A stretch of 64,000 nucleotides of DNA from Streptomyces hygroscopicus (GTDB lineage: Bacteria; Actinomycetota; Actinomycetes; Streptomycetales; Streptomycetaceae). Positions 27,808 to 36,076 of the stretch are shown piece by piece; the first letter of the stretch is position 1; every line of letters starts with the position of its first letter. The notes beneath the pieces are model-generated. The model searched no databases. It had not been told where the DNA came from and saw only the letters and a list, made by a program, of their open reading frames with translations. The stretch spans positions 1-64,000 of the forward strand of contig NZ_LBMW01000011.1 of assembly GCF_026168105.1 (NCBI RefSeq), written 5' to 3'. The position numbers and the translations under genes were made by a program.

Positions 27808-29454
27808 ATGACCTCGTACGAATCCGGCTCCGCCGGGCGCCGCCGGGTGCTGGGACTCGGGCCCGGGGCTGCACCCCGGGCCGTTACGCCTGCGGCGGAG
27901 TGCACGTCGCCGGCCGAGGAGGACTCCTCGCCCGCGCGTGATGACGACTTCCGCTCACCCGTATCCCCCGGCGGCACGTCTGCCCCGGGCGTCGGTGTGG
28001 CCGAAGAGGCGCCGCCCACAGCCGACCCCGCGCCGGAACCCGTCACCGAGGAGCCCGCGTCCGGTTCGGGCGCGCCCTGCGGCGACGAGACGGAGCCTCA
28101 ACCGGACCTCGCGCGCGACCGGGCGCCTGCCGCGGCCTCTTGGACCGGCGCGACCGAGGCGGCCGGTGTGACCGTGGCGGCCGGTGCGGCGGAGGCGGCC
28201 GGTGTGATCGGTGTGACCGGGACGGCCGGTGTGATCGAGGTGACCGGTGCGGCGGAGGCGGCCGGTGTGACCGTGGCGGCCGGTGCGGCGGAGGCGGCCG
28301 GTGTGACCGTGGCGGCCGGTGCGGCGGAGGCGGCCGGTGTGACCGTGGCGGCCGGTGCGGCGGAGGCGGCCGGTGTGACCGTGGCGGCCGGTGCGGCGGA
28401 GGCGGCCGGTGTGATCGGTGTGACCGGGACGGCCGGTGTGATCGAGGTGACCGGCGCGACCGAGGCGGCCGGTGTGACCGAGGCGGCCGGCGAGGCGGAG
28501 GCCTCCGTGGCGACCGAGTCCGGCTCGGCGGACCCGGCGGGTGCCGTCGGCTCCCGCCCGGAGCCGGGAGCTTCGGCCGAGGGGCGCCCGGCCGCCGAAG
28601 TCCCTGCCGAGTCCGAACCCGAACCGGCGGACGGGGTCTTCAAGGTTCGGCTGGCCAACTTCGAAGGGCCCTTCGACCTCCTCCTCCAGCTCATCTCGAG
28701 GCACAAGCTCGACGTCACCGAAGTCGCGCTGTCCAAGGTGACCGACGAGTTCATGGCGCACATCCGGGCCATGGGGCCGGACTGGGACCTCGACCAGACC
28801 ACCGAGTTCCTGGTCGTCGCCGCGACGCTGCTCGATCTCAAGGCGGCGCGGCTGTTGCCCGCCGCCGAGATTGAGGACGAGGCCGACCTCGCGCTCCTCG
28901 AAGCACGCGACCTGCTGTTCGCGCGGCTCCTCCAGTACCGCGCCTACAAACAGATCGCCGAGATCTTCAACCGGCGGAACGAGGACGAGGCGCGGCGCCA
29001 TCCCCGTACCGTCGGCCTCGAACCCCAGCACGCCGAGCTGCTGCCCGAGGTCGTCATCAGCATCGGGCCCGAGGGGTTCGCCCGGCTCGCCGTCAAGGCG
29101 ATGCAGCCCAAGCCCAGACCACAGGTGTACGTCGACCACATCCACGCCCCGCTGGTGTCCGTCCAGGAGCAGGCCCGGATCGTGGTCGAGCGGCTGCGGG
29201 AACTCGGCGAGGCCAGCTTCCGTGCACTCGTGGAGGACGCGGACGACACCCTTACGGTCGTCGCGCGCTTCCTCGCGCTGCTCGAGCTGTACCGCGAGAA
29301 GGCCGTGACGCTGGAGCAGGAGGCCGCCCTCGGGGAGCTGACCGTGCGCTGGACGGGCGGCGACGGGGACGAGACACCGCAGGTCACGGACGAGTTCGAC
29401 CGGCCGCCCGAGGCCGTGGACCGGAGTGCCGCCAAGACGGAGGAGAAGGCATGA
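27808..29454 (+). CDS. scpA: Segregation and condensation protein ScpA (kleisin)
   Basis: This 548-residue kleisin of the SMC-ScpAB condensin has its conserved domain only from about residue 277 (VFKVRLANFEGPFDLLLQLI) to about 520, including VTEVALSKVTDEFMAHI and DLLFARLLQYRAYKQIAEIF. The first 275 residues are a low-complexity Ala/Val/Gly/Thr/Glu extension with tandem repeats. Usual ScpA proteins are about 250-300 residues, so more than half of this one is extra. ATG 27808 is the furthest start after the upstream stop, but no good ribosome site is visible. Its stop overlaps scpB (ATGA). Confidence 0.93.
   Translation: MTSYESGSAGRRRVLGLGPGAAPRAVTPAAECTSPAEEDSSPARDDDFRSPVSPGGTSAPGVGVAEEAPPTADPAPEPVTEEPASGSGAPCGDETEPQPDLARDRAPAAASWTGATEAAGVTVAAGAAEAAGVIGVTGTAGVIEVTGAAEAAGVTVAAGAAEAAGVTVAAGAAEAAGVTVAAGAAEAAGVTVAAGAAEAAGVIGVTGTAGVIEVTGATEAAGVTEAAGEAEASVATESGSADPAGAVGSRPEPGASAEGRPAAEVPAESEPEPADGVFKVRLANFEGPFDLLLQLISRHKLDVTEVALSKVTDEFMAHIRAMGPDWDLDQTTEFLVVAATLLDLKAARLLPAAEIEDEADLALLEARDLLFARLLQYRAYKQIAEIFNRRNEDEARRHPRTVGLEPQHAELLPEVVISIGPEGFARLAVKAMQPKPRPQVYVDHIHAPLVSVQEQARIVVERLRELGEASFRALVEDADDTLTVVARFLALLELYREKAVTLEQEAALGELTVRWTGGDGDETPQVTDEFDRPPEAVDRSAAKTEEKA
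28156..28497 (+). repeat. In-frame 36-bp/63-bp tandem repeats in scpA
   Basis: The 342 bases translate as one 12-residue unit (EAAGVTVAAGAA), one 21-residue unit (beginning EAAGVIGVTGTAG), four more 12-residue units, a second 21-residue unit and a variant 12-residue unit. All copies are nearly identical at DNA level, indicating recent expansion by slippage or unequal crossing-over. All unit lengths are multiples of three, so the frame is kept. Confidence 0.95.
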
Positions 29455-30122
29455 GCGAGGAGACCGCCGAGGTTCCGGCCGGCCTGAACGCCGTGGCCGG
29501 CCTGGACCTCAAGCCCGCCCTGGAGGCCGTCCTCATGGTCGTGGACGAGCCCGCCACCGAGGAGCACCTCGCGAAGATCCTGGAGCGTCCCCGGCGGCAG
29601 ATCGCCGATGCGCTCAGGGAACTCGCCGACGAGTACACCGTGCAGGGGCGCGGGTTCGAGCTGCGGTTCGTGGCGGGCGGCTGGCGCTTCTACACCCGGG
29701 CCGACTTCGCCCCTGCCGTGGAGCGATTCGTGCTCGACGGCCAGCAGGCCCGGCTCACCCAGGCCGCCCTGGAGACCCTCGCGGTGGTCGCGTACCGTCA
29801 GCCGGTCAGCCGCAGCCGCGTCTCGGCGGTGCGCGGAGTGAACTGCGACGGTGTCATGCGCACGCTCCTGCAGCGCGGCCTGGTCGAGGAGGCGGGCACG
29901 GAACCCGAAACAGGTGCGATCCTGTACAGGACGACGAACTACTTCCTGGAGCGGATGGGCCTTCGCGGTCTGGACGAGCTTCCGGAACTCGCGCCCTTCC
30001 TCCCGGAGGCGGAGGCGATCGAGGCCGAGACCCAGGAGGGCGTTCCGTCGTTCGACCCGGACGCTCTGGATGCTCCGGACGCAGACGACGACCACACGAC
30101 GAACACGACGACGGAACTTTGA
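29451..30122 (+). CDS. scpB: Segregation and condensation protein ScpB
   Basis: This 223-residue protein with two winged-helix domains is the kite subunit of SMC-ScpAB. It shows ALEAVLMVVDEPATEEHLAKIL (first wing), GRGFELRFVAGGWRFYT, and the highly conserved LTQAALETLAVVAYRQPVSR with VRGVN. It overlaps scpA by ATGA, and its stop overlaps the next start by one base (TGATG), so the three genes are coupled. The acidic tail after residue 185 is variable. Confidence 0.96.
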   Translation: MSEETAEVPAGLNAVAGLDLKPALEAVLMVVDEPATEEHLAKILERPRRQIADALRELADEYTVQGRGFELRFVAGGWRFYTRADFAPAVERFVLDGQQARLTQAALETLAVVAYRQPVSRSRVSAVRGVNCDGVMRTLLQRGLVEEAGTEPETGAILYRTTNYFLERMGLRGLDELPELAPFLPEAEAIEAETQEGVPSFDPDALDAPDADDDHTTNTTTEL

Positions 30123-31189
30123 TGCGAAGCAGCGGCAGCGGCAAGAGCGGCGGGCGCGGTAACTACCGCGGTGCCGGCAACAACAGGGACGAGCGGCAGG
30201 GGCAGGGCCGTCCCCGCAAGCCCCGCCCCGAGGAGCGCCGCTACGACGTGGGCCCCGGCGCCTCACAGGACGGCCCCAAGTCCGGGCGTGGCTCGGACGC
30301 GCGCGGCGGCGCCAAGGGCGGCCCCAAGCAGTCCCCGCAGCGCGGTGGCGGCCGTACGGCGCCCTCGCGCTCCCGTGAGTACGAGACGCGCGCCGAGGAG
30401 CGCAACCGCGAACGGTACGCGGGCAAGAAGGACATCAAGCTCCCCAAGACCTTCCCGGGCGCCGAGCAGGAGGGCGAGCGGCTGCAGAAGGTGCTCGCGC
30501 GCGCCGGGTACGGCTCCCGGCGTGCCTGCGAGGAGCTGGTCGAGCAGGCGCGGGTGGAGGTCAACGGCGAGATCGTCGTCGAGCAGGGGCTGCGGGTCGA
30601 CCCGGAGAAGGACGAGATCAAGGTCGACGGGCTGACCGTCGCCACGCAGTCGTACCAGTTCTTCTCCCTGAACAAGCCCGCCGGGGTCGTCTCCACGATG
30701 GAGGACCCCGAGGGGCGCCAGTGCCTGGGCGACTACGTCACCAACCGCGAGACCCGGCTCTTCCACGTGGGGCGGCTCGACACCGAGACCGAGGGCGTCA
30801 TCCTGCTCACCAACCACGGTGAGCTGGCGCACCGGCTGACCCACCCCAAGTACGGCGTGCGGAAGACCTACCTCGCGCACATCGTGGGCCCCATCCCGCG
30901 CGACCTGGGCAAGCGCCTCAAGGACGGCGTCCGCCTGGAGGACGGGTACGCGCGCGCCGACCACTTCCGGGTGGTCGAGCAGACCGGCAAGAACTACCTC
31001 GTGGAGGTGACCCTCCACGAGGGGCGCAAGCACATCGTGCGCCGCATGCTCGCCGAGGCCGGCTTCCCGGTCGACAAGCTGGTGCGCACGGCCTTCGGGC
31101 CGATCACGCTCGGCGACCAGAAGTCGGGCTGGCTGCGCCGCCTGTCGAACACCGAGGTCGGCATGCTGATGCGCGAGGTGGACCTGTAG
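30122..31189 (+). CDS. RsuA/RluB-family rRNA pseudouridine synthase
   Basis: This 355-residue protein has an N-terminal basic Gly/Arg/Ser-rich extension (residues 1-115), an S4 RNA-binding domain (GERLQKVLARAGYGSRRACE, about residue 120), and the RsuA/RluB catalytic domain with HVGRLDTETEGVILLTNHG, where Asp is the catalytic residue, and LHEGRKHIVRRMLAEAG. It probably makes a pseudouridine in 23S rRNA (RluB-type). The scpA-scpB-rluB linkage is common in Gram-positives. Confidence 0.94.
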   Translation: MRSSGSGKSGGRGNYRGAGNNRDERQGQGRPRKPRPEERRYDVGPGASQDGPKSGRGSDARGGAKGGPKQSPQRGGGRTAPSRSREYETRAEERNRERYAGKKDIKLPKTFPGAEQEGERLQKVLARAGYGSRRACEELVEQARVEVNGEIVVEQGLRVDPEKDEIKVDGLTVATQSYQFFSLNKPAGVVSTMEDPEGRQCLGDYVTNRETRLFHVGRLDTETEGVILLTNHGELAHRLTHPKYGVRKTYLAHIVGPIPRDLGKRLKDGVRLEDGYARADHFRVVEQTGKNYLVEVTLHEGRKHIVRRMLAEAGFPVDKLVRTAFGPITLGDQKSGWLRRLSNTEVGMLMREVDL

Positions 31190-31212
31190 GCCGCCGGACG
31201 GCGTCCTGCGTC

Positions 31213-31242
31213 GGCCGGTCCCGGATCGCTCCGGGGCCGGCC
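31213..31242. terminator. Hairpin after the scpAB operon
   Basis: A 12-bp stem (GGCCGGTCCCGG with CCGGGGCCGGCC, one G-U pair) with a 6-nt loop, followed by GTCTTCGT, lies 23 bases after the pseudouridine-synthase stop. Confidence 0.7.
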
Positions 31243-31309
31243 GTCTTCGTCGCGCGCCGTGGTGCGCGCATTCTTTGTGCACGTGTTGTGTGCGCGCTGC
31301 CGTGGGCTG

Positions 31310-31338
31310 TTGTCCTTGGACCTCGCTCCAGTTATAGT
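31310..31338 (+). promoter_or_regulatory. Promoter of the NrtR-like/ADP-ribosylglycohydrolase unit
   Basis: TTGTCC (31310-31315), a 17-base spacer and TATAGT (31333-31338) form a near-consensus vegetative promoter. The -10 hexamer overlaps the left arm of the palindrome at 31334-31350, so a bound repressor would block RNA polymerase. Confidence 0.7.
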
Positions 31339-31350
31339 CGATACGACTAT
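31334..31350. promoter_or_regulatory. Perfect palindrome, probable NrtR-type operator
   Basis: ATAGTCG-ATA-CGACTAT is a perfect 7-3-7 inverted repeat, AT-rich in a very GC-rich genome. It lies on the -10 box and just before the Nudix-regulator start. The position strongly suggests an autoregulatory operator for the regulator encoded immediately downstream (inference). Confidence 0.8.
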
Positions 31351-31355
31351 TAAGG

Positions 31356-32087
31356 GTGGTGGGTGCCGTGCGGGGCTACGACAAGCACGCGTTCGAGCCC
31401 TCCGCCGTCACGGTCGACCTCGCCGTCCTCACGATCTGCCGGGGCGCGCTGCACGTGCTGCTCGTCGAGCGTGGACAGGAGCCGTACGCGGGCCGCTGGG
31501 CGCTGCCCGGCGGCTTCGTGCGGCCCGAGGAGTCCGCGGAGGACGCGGCCCGGCGGGAACTCGCCGAGGAGACCGGTCTGGCGGACGTCTCCGGCCTCCA
31601 CCTCGAGCAGGTGCGCACCTACAGCGACCCCGACCGCGACCCCCGGATGCGAGTCGTCTCCGTCGCCTTCGCCGCGCTGCTCCCCGACCCTCCGCAACCG
31701 CATGGCGGCGGCGACGCGGCGCAGGCGCGCTGGGTGTCGTACGAGTCCGCCGGGCCGCTCGCCTTCGATCACGACCGGATCCTCGCCGACGCCCACGACC
31801 GTGTCGGCGCCAAGCTCGAGTACACCTGCCTCGCCACGTCGTTCTGCCCGCCCGAGTTCACCCTGGGCGAGTTGCAGCAGGTCTACGAGACCGTGTGGGG
31901 CACCGCGCTCGACCGGCCCAACTTCCGGCGCAAGGTCCTCGCCACTCCGGGCTTCGTCGCACAGGTCCCCGACGCCGCCCGGCTGACCGGAGGGCGCGGC
32001 AAGCCCGCAGCGCTCTACCGCGCGGGCGGTGCCACCGTCCTGCGCCCACCCCTGCTCCGCCCCACCACGGAAGGACGGCCCTCATGA
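31356..32087 (+). CDS. NrtR-like Nudix-domain transcriptional regulator
   Basis: This 243-residue protein has an N-terminal Nudix domain with a complete motif (GGFVRPEESAEDAARR then ELAEETGL) and a C-terminal winged-helix-like segment (FTLGELQQVYETVWGTALDR then PNFRRKVLATPGFV), the architecture of NrtR regulators of NAD/ADP-ribose metabolism. Because the Nudix box is intact it may also hydrolyse an ADP-ribose-type ligand. The start is uncertain: GTG 31356, 31359 or 31368 (the last 11 bases after AAGGG). Its stop overlaps the next gene (ATGA), encoding an ADP-ribosylglycohydrolase, which supports ADP-ribose as effector. Confidence 0.88.
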   Translation: MVGAVRGYDKHAFEPSAVTVDLAVLTICRGALHVLLVERGQEPYAGRWALPGGFVRPEESAEDAARRELAEETGLADVSGLHLEQVRTYSDPDRDPRMRVVSVAFAALLPDPPQPHGGGDAAQARWVSYESAGPLAFDHDRILADAHDRVGAKLEYTCLATSFCPPEFTLGELQQVYETVWGTALDRPNFRRKVLATPGFVAQVPDAARLTGGRGKPAALYRAGGATVLRPPLLRPTTEGRPS

Positions 32088-33106
32088 CCAGCACGGCCCT
32101 CGCCAGGCGCGCCGCCACCGGATCCCTGCTCGGGCTCGCCCTCGGTGACGCGCTCGGCTTCCCGACCGAGTTCAACGACGTGCCGTCGATCCTCGCCAAG
32201 TGCGGACCGTGGCGGGAGATGGAGCTGCCGAGGAAGGCGATCGTCACCGACGACACACAGATGACGCTGGCGCTCGGGCGCGGGCTTCGGACGGCCATGG
32301 ACCGCGGAGTCCTGGCGCCGAAGCGGATGGAACGGCCGGTGCGCGAGGAGTTCGCCGACTGGTACCGGTCCCCGGACAACAACCGGGCACCCGGCCGGAC
32401 CTGTCTGGTCGCCTGCAACCTGCTGGAGGACGAGCACCGCGCCTGGCAGGACGCCAGCCAGATCGGCTCCAAGGGGTGCGGGGCGAACATGCGTGTGGCG
32501 CCCGTCGGTCTCGTGCCGGGACTGAGCGAGGAACAGCGGGCCGGGGCCGCCCAGTTGCAGGCCGCGCTCACGCACGGCCACCCCACGGCGCTGGCCGCGT
32601 CCGACCTGACCGCCCATGCGATACGCCTGCTCGTGCAGGGCGCCGAGCCGACCGCCCTGCTGGGACTGCTGCGGTCGTACGCGTACGAGAACCGCGGCCA
32701 CTACCACGAGCGGTGGCTCGGTGATCTGTGGACGCGCGCCCAGGACCCCACGCCTGAGCACTTCATCGCCCGCGGCTGGGACGAATGCCTGGAGATCCTC
32801 GAACGCCTCCAAACGGCCGTGCGGACAGTGTCGCCCGAGGTCGACCCGTGTCTGGCGACCGGTGAGGGCTGGATTGCGGAGGAGGCCCTCGCCACCGGTC
32901 TGCTGTGCTTCCTGCTCTTCCCCGACGAGCCCGTCACCGCCCTGCGCCGGGCCGCCTGCACCTCCGGCGACTCCGACTCCATCGCCTGCCTGACGGGCGC
33001 CTTCGCGGGTGCACACCTCGGTGCCGGGGCCTGGCCGCGGCAGTGGACGGACCGCATCGAGTACGGCGGCGAGTTGCAGACCCTCGGGGCGCTCTGGGAC
33101 GCCTGA
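32084..33106 (+). CDS. ADP-ribosylglycohydrolase family protein
   Basis: This 340-residue protein removes ADP-ribose from modified targets or cleaves related N-glycosides (DraG/ARH fold). It has GSLLGLALGDALGFPTEF near the N-terminus, the metal-binding VTDDTQMTLALG, and the C-terminal metal site SGDSDSIACLTGAFAGA, all intact. The start ATG 32084 overlaps the regulator's stop; AAGGA lies 9 bases before. It should be co-regulated from the palindrome-bearing promoter. Confidence 0.93.
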   Translation: MTSTALARRAATGSLLGLALGDALGFPTEFNDVPSILAKCGPWREMELPRKAIVTDDTQMTLALGRGLRTAMDRGVLAPKRMERPVREEFADWYRSPDNNRAPGRTCLVACNLLEDEHRAWQDASQIGSKGCGANMRVAPVGLVPGLSEEQRAGAAQLQAALTHGHPTALAASDLTAHAIRLLVQGAEPTALLGLLRSYAYENRGHYHERWLGDLWTRAQDPTPEHFIARGWDECLEILERLQTAVRTVSPEVDPCLATGEGWIAEEALATGLLCFLLFPDEPVTALRRAACTSGDSDSIACLTGAFAGAHLGAGAWPRQWTDRIEYGGELQTLGALWDA

Positions 33107-33121
33107 TGTGTCCGGGTCCGC

Positions 33122-33616
33122 TCACACCAGCCGGATCGTGCCGCCCTCCACGGTGATCTTCTTCGGGAGCAGCGGGCCGGACGCGGGGCCGCGGACGACC
33201 GAGGCGTCGGCGATGCGGAAGCTGCTGTTGTGGCAGGAGCAGTCGATGGTGCCGTCGGCGACGGTGCCGACCGTGCAGCCCTCATGCGTACAGATCGCCG
33301 AGAAGGCCTTGAAGTCGCCCTGCGTCGGCTGGGTCACCACGACCCTCTGCTCCCTGAAGATCTTGCCGCCCCCGACCGGGATCTCGCTCGTCTTCGCCAG
33401 CTCCTGCCCTACGGTCGCGCTGCCGGACGGGCTTCCGGTCGCGCCGCCGGAAGGGCTCCCTGACGGGTCGCCGGTGGCGCTGCCGGATGCCGTGCCCGAC
33501 ACGGACGCCGTCGCGGAGCTGTCGCTCCTGGTGCCCTTGCCGTTGTTGCCGCATCCGGCCACGAGCACAGCCGCGCTCGTCACCAGAACCGTGCGCCGCG
33601 TCGAGCGGATCACCAT
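33122..33616 (-). CDS. Rieske [2Fe-2S] lipoprotein
   Basis: This 164-residue protein starts MVIRSTRRTVLVTSAAVL; a twin-Arg motif and lipobox LVAGC predict Tat export and lipid anchoring. A Ser/Gly/Thr/Pro-rich linker (residues about 28-70) leads to a Rieske domain with both cluster motifs, CTHEGC and CSCHNSSF. It probably passes electrons at the outer face of the membrane; the partner is unknown. Similar stand-alone Rieske lipoproteins are common in Streptomyces. It is convergent with the ADP-ribosylglycohydrolase gene. Confidence 0.9.
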   Translation of the reverse strand: MVIRSTRRTVLVTSAAVLVAGCGNNGKGTRSDSSATASVSGTASGSATGDPSGSPSGGATGSPSGSATVGQELAKTSEIPVGGGKIFREQRVVVTQPTQGDFKAFSAICTHEGCTVGTVADGTIDCSCHNSSFRIADASVVRGPASGPLLPKKITVEGGTIRLV

Positions 33617-33795
33617 GTCGTCACTCCATTCAACCGGGTCGTCACTCCATGTGACACCTGGGCATTTTTGCATTGAATGTCCGGAAGGCGAAGCAAGGAG
33701 GTGGCGTCTCGTCAGGCGGGCGGCGTGCATCCGTGTGTCGCAGGCTGACTACGCTGGTGGGCAGACGTTTCCGTACATCAGCGAGGAGCATCACC

Positions 33796-34158
33796 GTGGC
33801 GGTACGAGCGGTCCGGGGCGCCGTCCAACTGGAACGGGACGAGGCCGGGCACATGGACGAGCAGGTCGGCGTCCTGCTCACCGCCATGCTGGAGCGGAAC
33901 GGCCTCACGGCCGACGACCTGATCAGCATCTGGTTCACCGCCACGCCCGACCTCCACAGCGACTTCCCGGCGGCCGCCGCCCGGGGGCTCGGCATCCTCG
34001 ACGTACCGCTGATCTGCGCCCAGGAACTGGACATCGAGGGCGCGATGCCCCGGGTCGTCCGCATCCTCGCCCACATCGAGTCCGACAAGCCGCGCGCCGA
34101 CATCGCGCACGTCTACCTCGGCGCCGCGGCCGCCCTCCGCAAGGACATCGCCCAGTGA
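33796..34158 (+). CDS. aroH: Chorismate mutase, AroH type
   Basis: This 120-residue monofunctional chorismate mutase of the B. subtilis AroH fold converts chorismate to prephenate. VRAVRGAVQLERDE carries the active-site Arg, ADDLISIWFTATPDL is conserved, and AQELDIEGAMPRVVRIL contains the Glu and Arg equivalent to Glu78 and Arg90. GTG 33796 follows GAGGAG by 7 bases; the longer frame from 33673 lacks support. It overlaps tyrA by GTGA, so the two enzymes of the tyrosine branch are coupled. Confidence 0.94.
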   Translation: MAVRAVRGAVQLERDEAGHMDEQVGVLLTAMLERNGLTADDLISIWFTATPDLHSDFPAAAARGLGILDVPLICAQELDIEGAMPRVVRILAHIESDKPRADIAHVYLGAAAALRKDIAQ

Positions 34159-35249
34159 GGACCGCACTCGTCATCGGTACGGGACTCATCGGCACGTCGG
34201 CGGCCCTCGCGCTCGTCTCGCGCGGTGTCATCGTGCACCTCGCCGACCACGACCCCGAGCAGGCCCGTACGGCGGCCGCGCTCGGTGCCGGCACCGACGA
34301 GGCGCCCGAGGGACCCGTCGACCTGGTGATCGTGGCGGCACCGCCCGCGCACGTGGCCGCCACGCTCGCCGATGCCATGCGGCGCGGCCTGGGCCGCGGC
34401 TACCTCGACGTGGCGAGCGTCAAGGGCGGGCCGCGCCGCGAGCTGGAGGCGCTCGGCCTCGACCAAACCGCCCTGTCGCAGTACATCGGCACGCACCCCA
34501 TGTCGGGCCGTGAGAAGTCGGGCCCGCTGGCGGCCACCGGCGACCTCTTCGAGGGCCGGCCCTGGGTGCTCACCCCGACCCGGGACACCGACACCGAGGT
34601 GCTGAACCTCGCCCTGGAACTGGTTTCGCACTGCCGTGCCGTGCCGGTCGTCATGGACGCGGACGCCCACGACCGCGCCGTCGCGCTCGTCTCGCACATG
34701 CCCCACCTGGTCTCCAGCATGGTCGCCGCGCGCCTGGAGCACGCGGAGGAGGCGGCCGTACGACTGTGCGGCCAGGGCATCCGGGACGTGACCCGCATCG
34801 CCGCATCCGACCCCGGGATGTGGATCGACATCCTGTCCGCGAACCCGGGCCCGGTGGCAGATCTGCTCTCCGAGGTCTCCTCCGACCTGGACGAGACCGT
34901 ACGGGCCCTGCGCGCCCTGCAGTCCTCCGACGAAGCAAAGCGGCGCGCGGGGGCCGACGGCATCGAGGACGTGCTGCGCCGCGGCAACGCCGGGCAGACC
35001 CGGGTGCCCGGCAAGCACGGCAGCGCCCCGCGGGCGTACGAGACCGTGGTCGTCCTCATCGACGACCAGCCCGGCCAGCTGGCCCGTATCTTCGCGGACG
35101 CGGGCGTGGCCGGCATCAACATCGAGGACGTCCGCATCGAACACGCCACCGGTCGCCAGGAGGGTCTGGTCCAGCTGATGGTGGAGCAGTCCGCGGCCCC
35201 GGCGCTGAGCGTGGCGCTGCGGGAGCGCGGCTGGACGATACGCCAGTAG
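34155..35249 (+). CDS. tyrA: Prephenate dehydrogenase with ACT domain
   Basis: This 364-residue enzyme oxidises prephenate to 4-hydroxyphenylpyruvate. It has the NAD-binding VIGTGLIGTSAALAL at the N-terminus, the active-site GTHPMSGREKSG near residue 115, DAHDRAVALVSHMPHL, and a C-terminal ACT domain from about residue 295 (VVVLIDDQPGQLARIFADAG) expected to bind a regulatory amino acid. It starts at GTG 34155 inside the aroH stop. cmk follows after 131 bases. Confidence 0.95.
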   Translation: MRTALVIGTGLIGTSAALALVSRGVIVHLADHDPEQARTAAALGAGTDEAPEGPVDLVIVAAPPAHVAATLADAMRRGLGRGYLDVASVKGGPRRELEALGLDQTALSQYIGTHPMSGREKSGPLAATGDLFEGRPWVLTPTRDTDTEVLNLALELVSHCRAVPVVMDADAHDRAVALVSHMPHLVSSMVAARLEHAEEAAVRLCGQGIRDVTRIAASDPGMWIDILSANPGPVADLLSEVSSDLDETVRALRALQSSDEAKRRAGADGIEDVLRRGNAGQTRVPGKHGSAPRAYETVVVLIDDQPGQLARIFADAGVAGINIEDVRIEHATGRQEGLVQLMVEQSAAPALSVALRERGWTIRQ

Positions 35250-35380
35250 GCCGAAGCCGGCCGGGCAGCCCGGCGGCCCGTCCGCCAGTCATACCGGGTC
35301 CGGCGAGCCAGTAACCTTGTGCGGGGCGCCCGTGCGTCCCGCCCGCACCCGCCACCCTGCACCAGGAAGGTGTCCCCACC

Positions 35381-36076
35381 GTGGAAAACGGCTCCGCCCG
35401 GACCGCCCAGGCAGTGATTGTCGCCATCGACGGCCCTTCCGGCACGGGCAAGTCGAGCACCTCGAAGGCCGTGGCCGCACAGCTCGGGCTGAGCTACCTG
35501 GACACCGGCGCCCAGTACCGGGCGATCACGTGGTGGATGGTGAACAACGGCATCGACATAACGGACCCCACGGCGGTCGCGGCGGTGGTCGGCAAGCCGG
35601 AGATCGTCTCCGGCACCGACCCGGCGGCGCCGACCATCGCCGTGGACGGCACGGACGTCTCCGGTCCGATCCGCACCCAGGAGGTCACCTCCAGGGTCAG
35701 TGCGGTCAGCGCGGTGCCGGAGGTGCGGGCCCGGATCACCGAGCTGCAGCGTTCCCTCGCCTCCGCCGCCCGGACCGGCATCGTCGTCGAGGGCCGTGAC
35801 ATCGGCACGACCGTGCTGCCCGACGCCGATCTGAAGATCTTCCTCACCGCCTCCCCGGAGGCGCGGGCGGCTCGCCGCAGCGGCGAACTGAAGGGCGCGG
35901 ACATCCACGCCACCCGTGAGGCGCTGATCAAGCGGGACGCGGCCGACTCGAGCCGCAAGACGTCCCCGCTCGCGAAGGCGGACGACGCGGTCGAGGTGGA
36001 CACCACCGACCTCACCCTGCAGCAGGTCATCGAGTGCGTCGTCACCCTCGTCGAGGAGAAGCGGGCGGGGAAGTGA
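35381..36076 (+). CDS. cmk: Cytidylate kinase
   Basis: This 231-residue kinase phosphorylates CMP/dCMP. It has the P-loop AIDGPSGTGKSSTSKA near residue 15, LDTGAQYRAITWW (usual form GAMYRAVT), VEGRDIGTTVLPDADLKIFLTA and RDAADSSRKTSPL, all standard for bacterial Cmk. GTG 35381 follows AGGAAGG. The stop overlaps the next acyltransferase (GTGA). The order tyrA-cmk-plsC-der is a known actinobacterial cluster. Confidence 0.96.
   Translation: MENGSARTAQAVIVAIDGPSGTGKSSTSKAVAAQLGLSYLDTGAQYRAITWWMVNNGIDITDPTAVAAVVGKPEIVSGTDPAAPTIAVDGTDVSGPIRTQEVTSRVSAVSAVPEVRARITELQRSLASAARTGIVVEGRDIGTTVLPDADLKIFLTASPEARAARRSGELKGADIHATREALIKRDAADSSRKTSPLAKADDAVEVDTTDLTLQQVIECVVTLVEEKRAGK

Noticed and set aside
28156..28497. 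Possible CRISPR array in the repeats
   Set aside because: The repeats are tandem, without unique spacers, in frame and inside the ScpA coding region.
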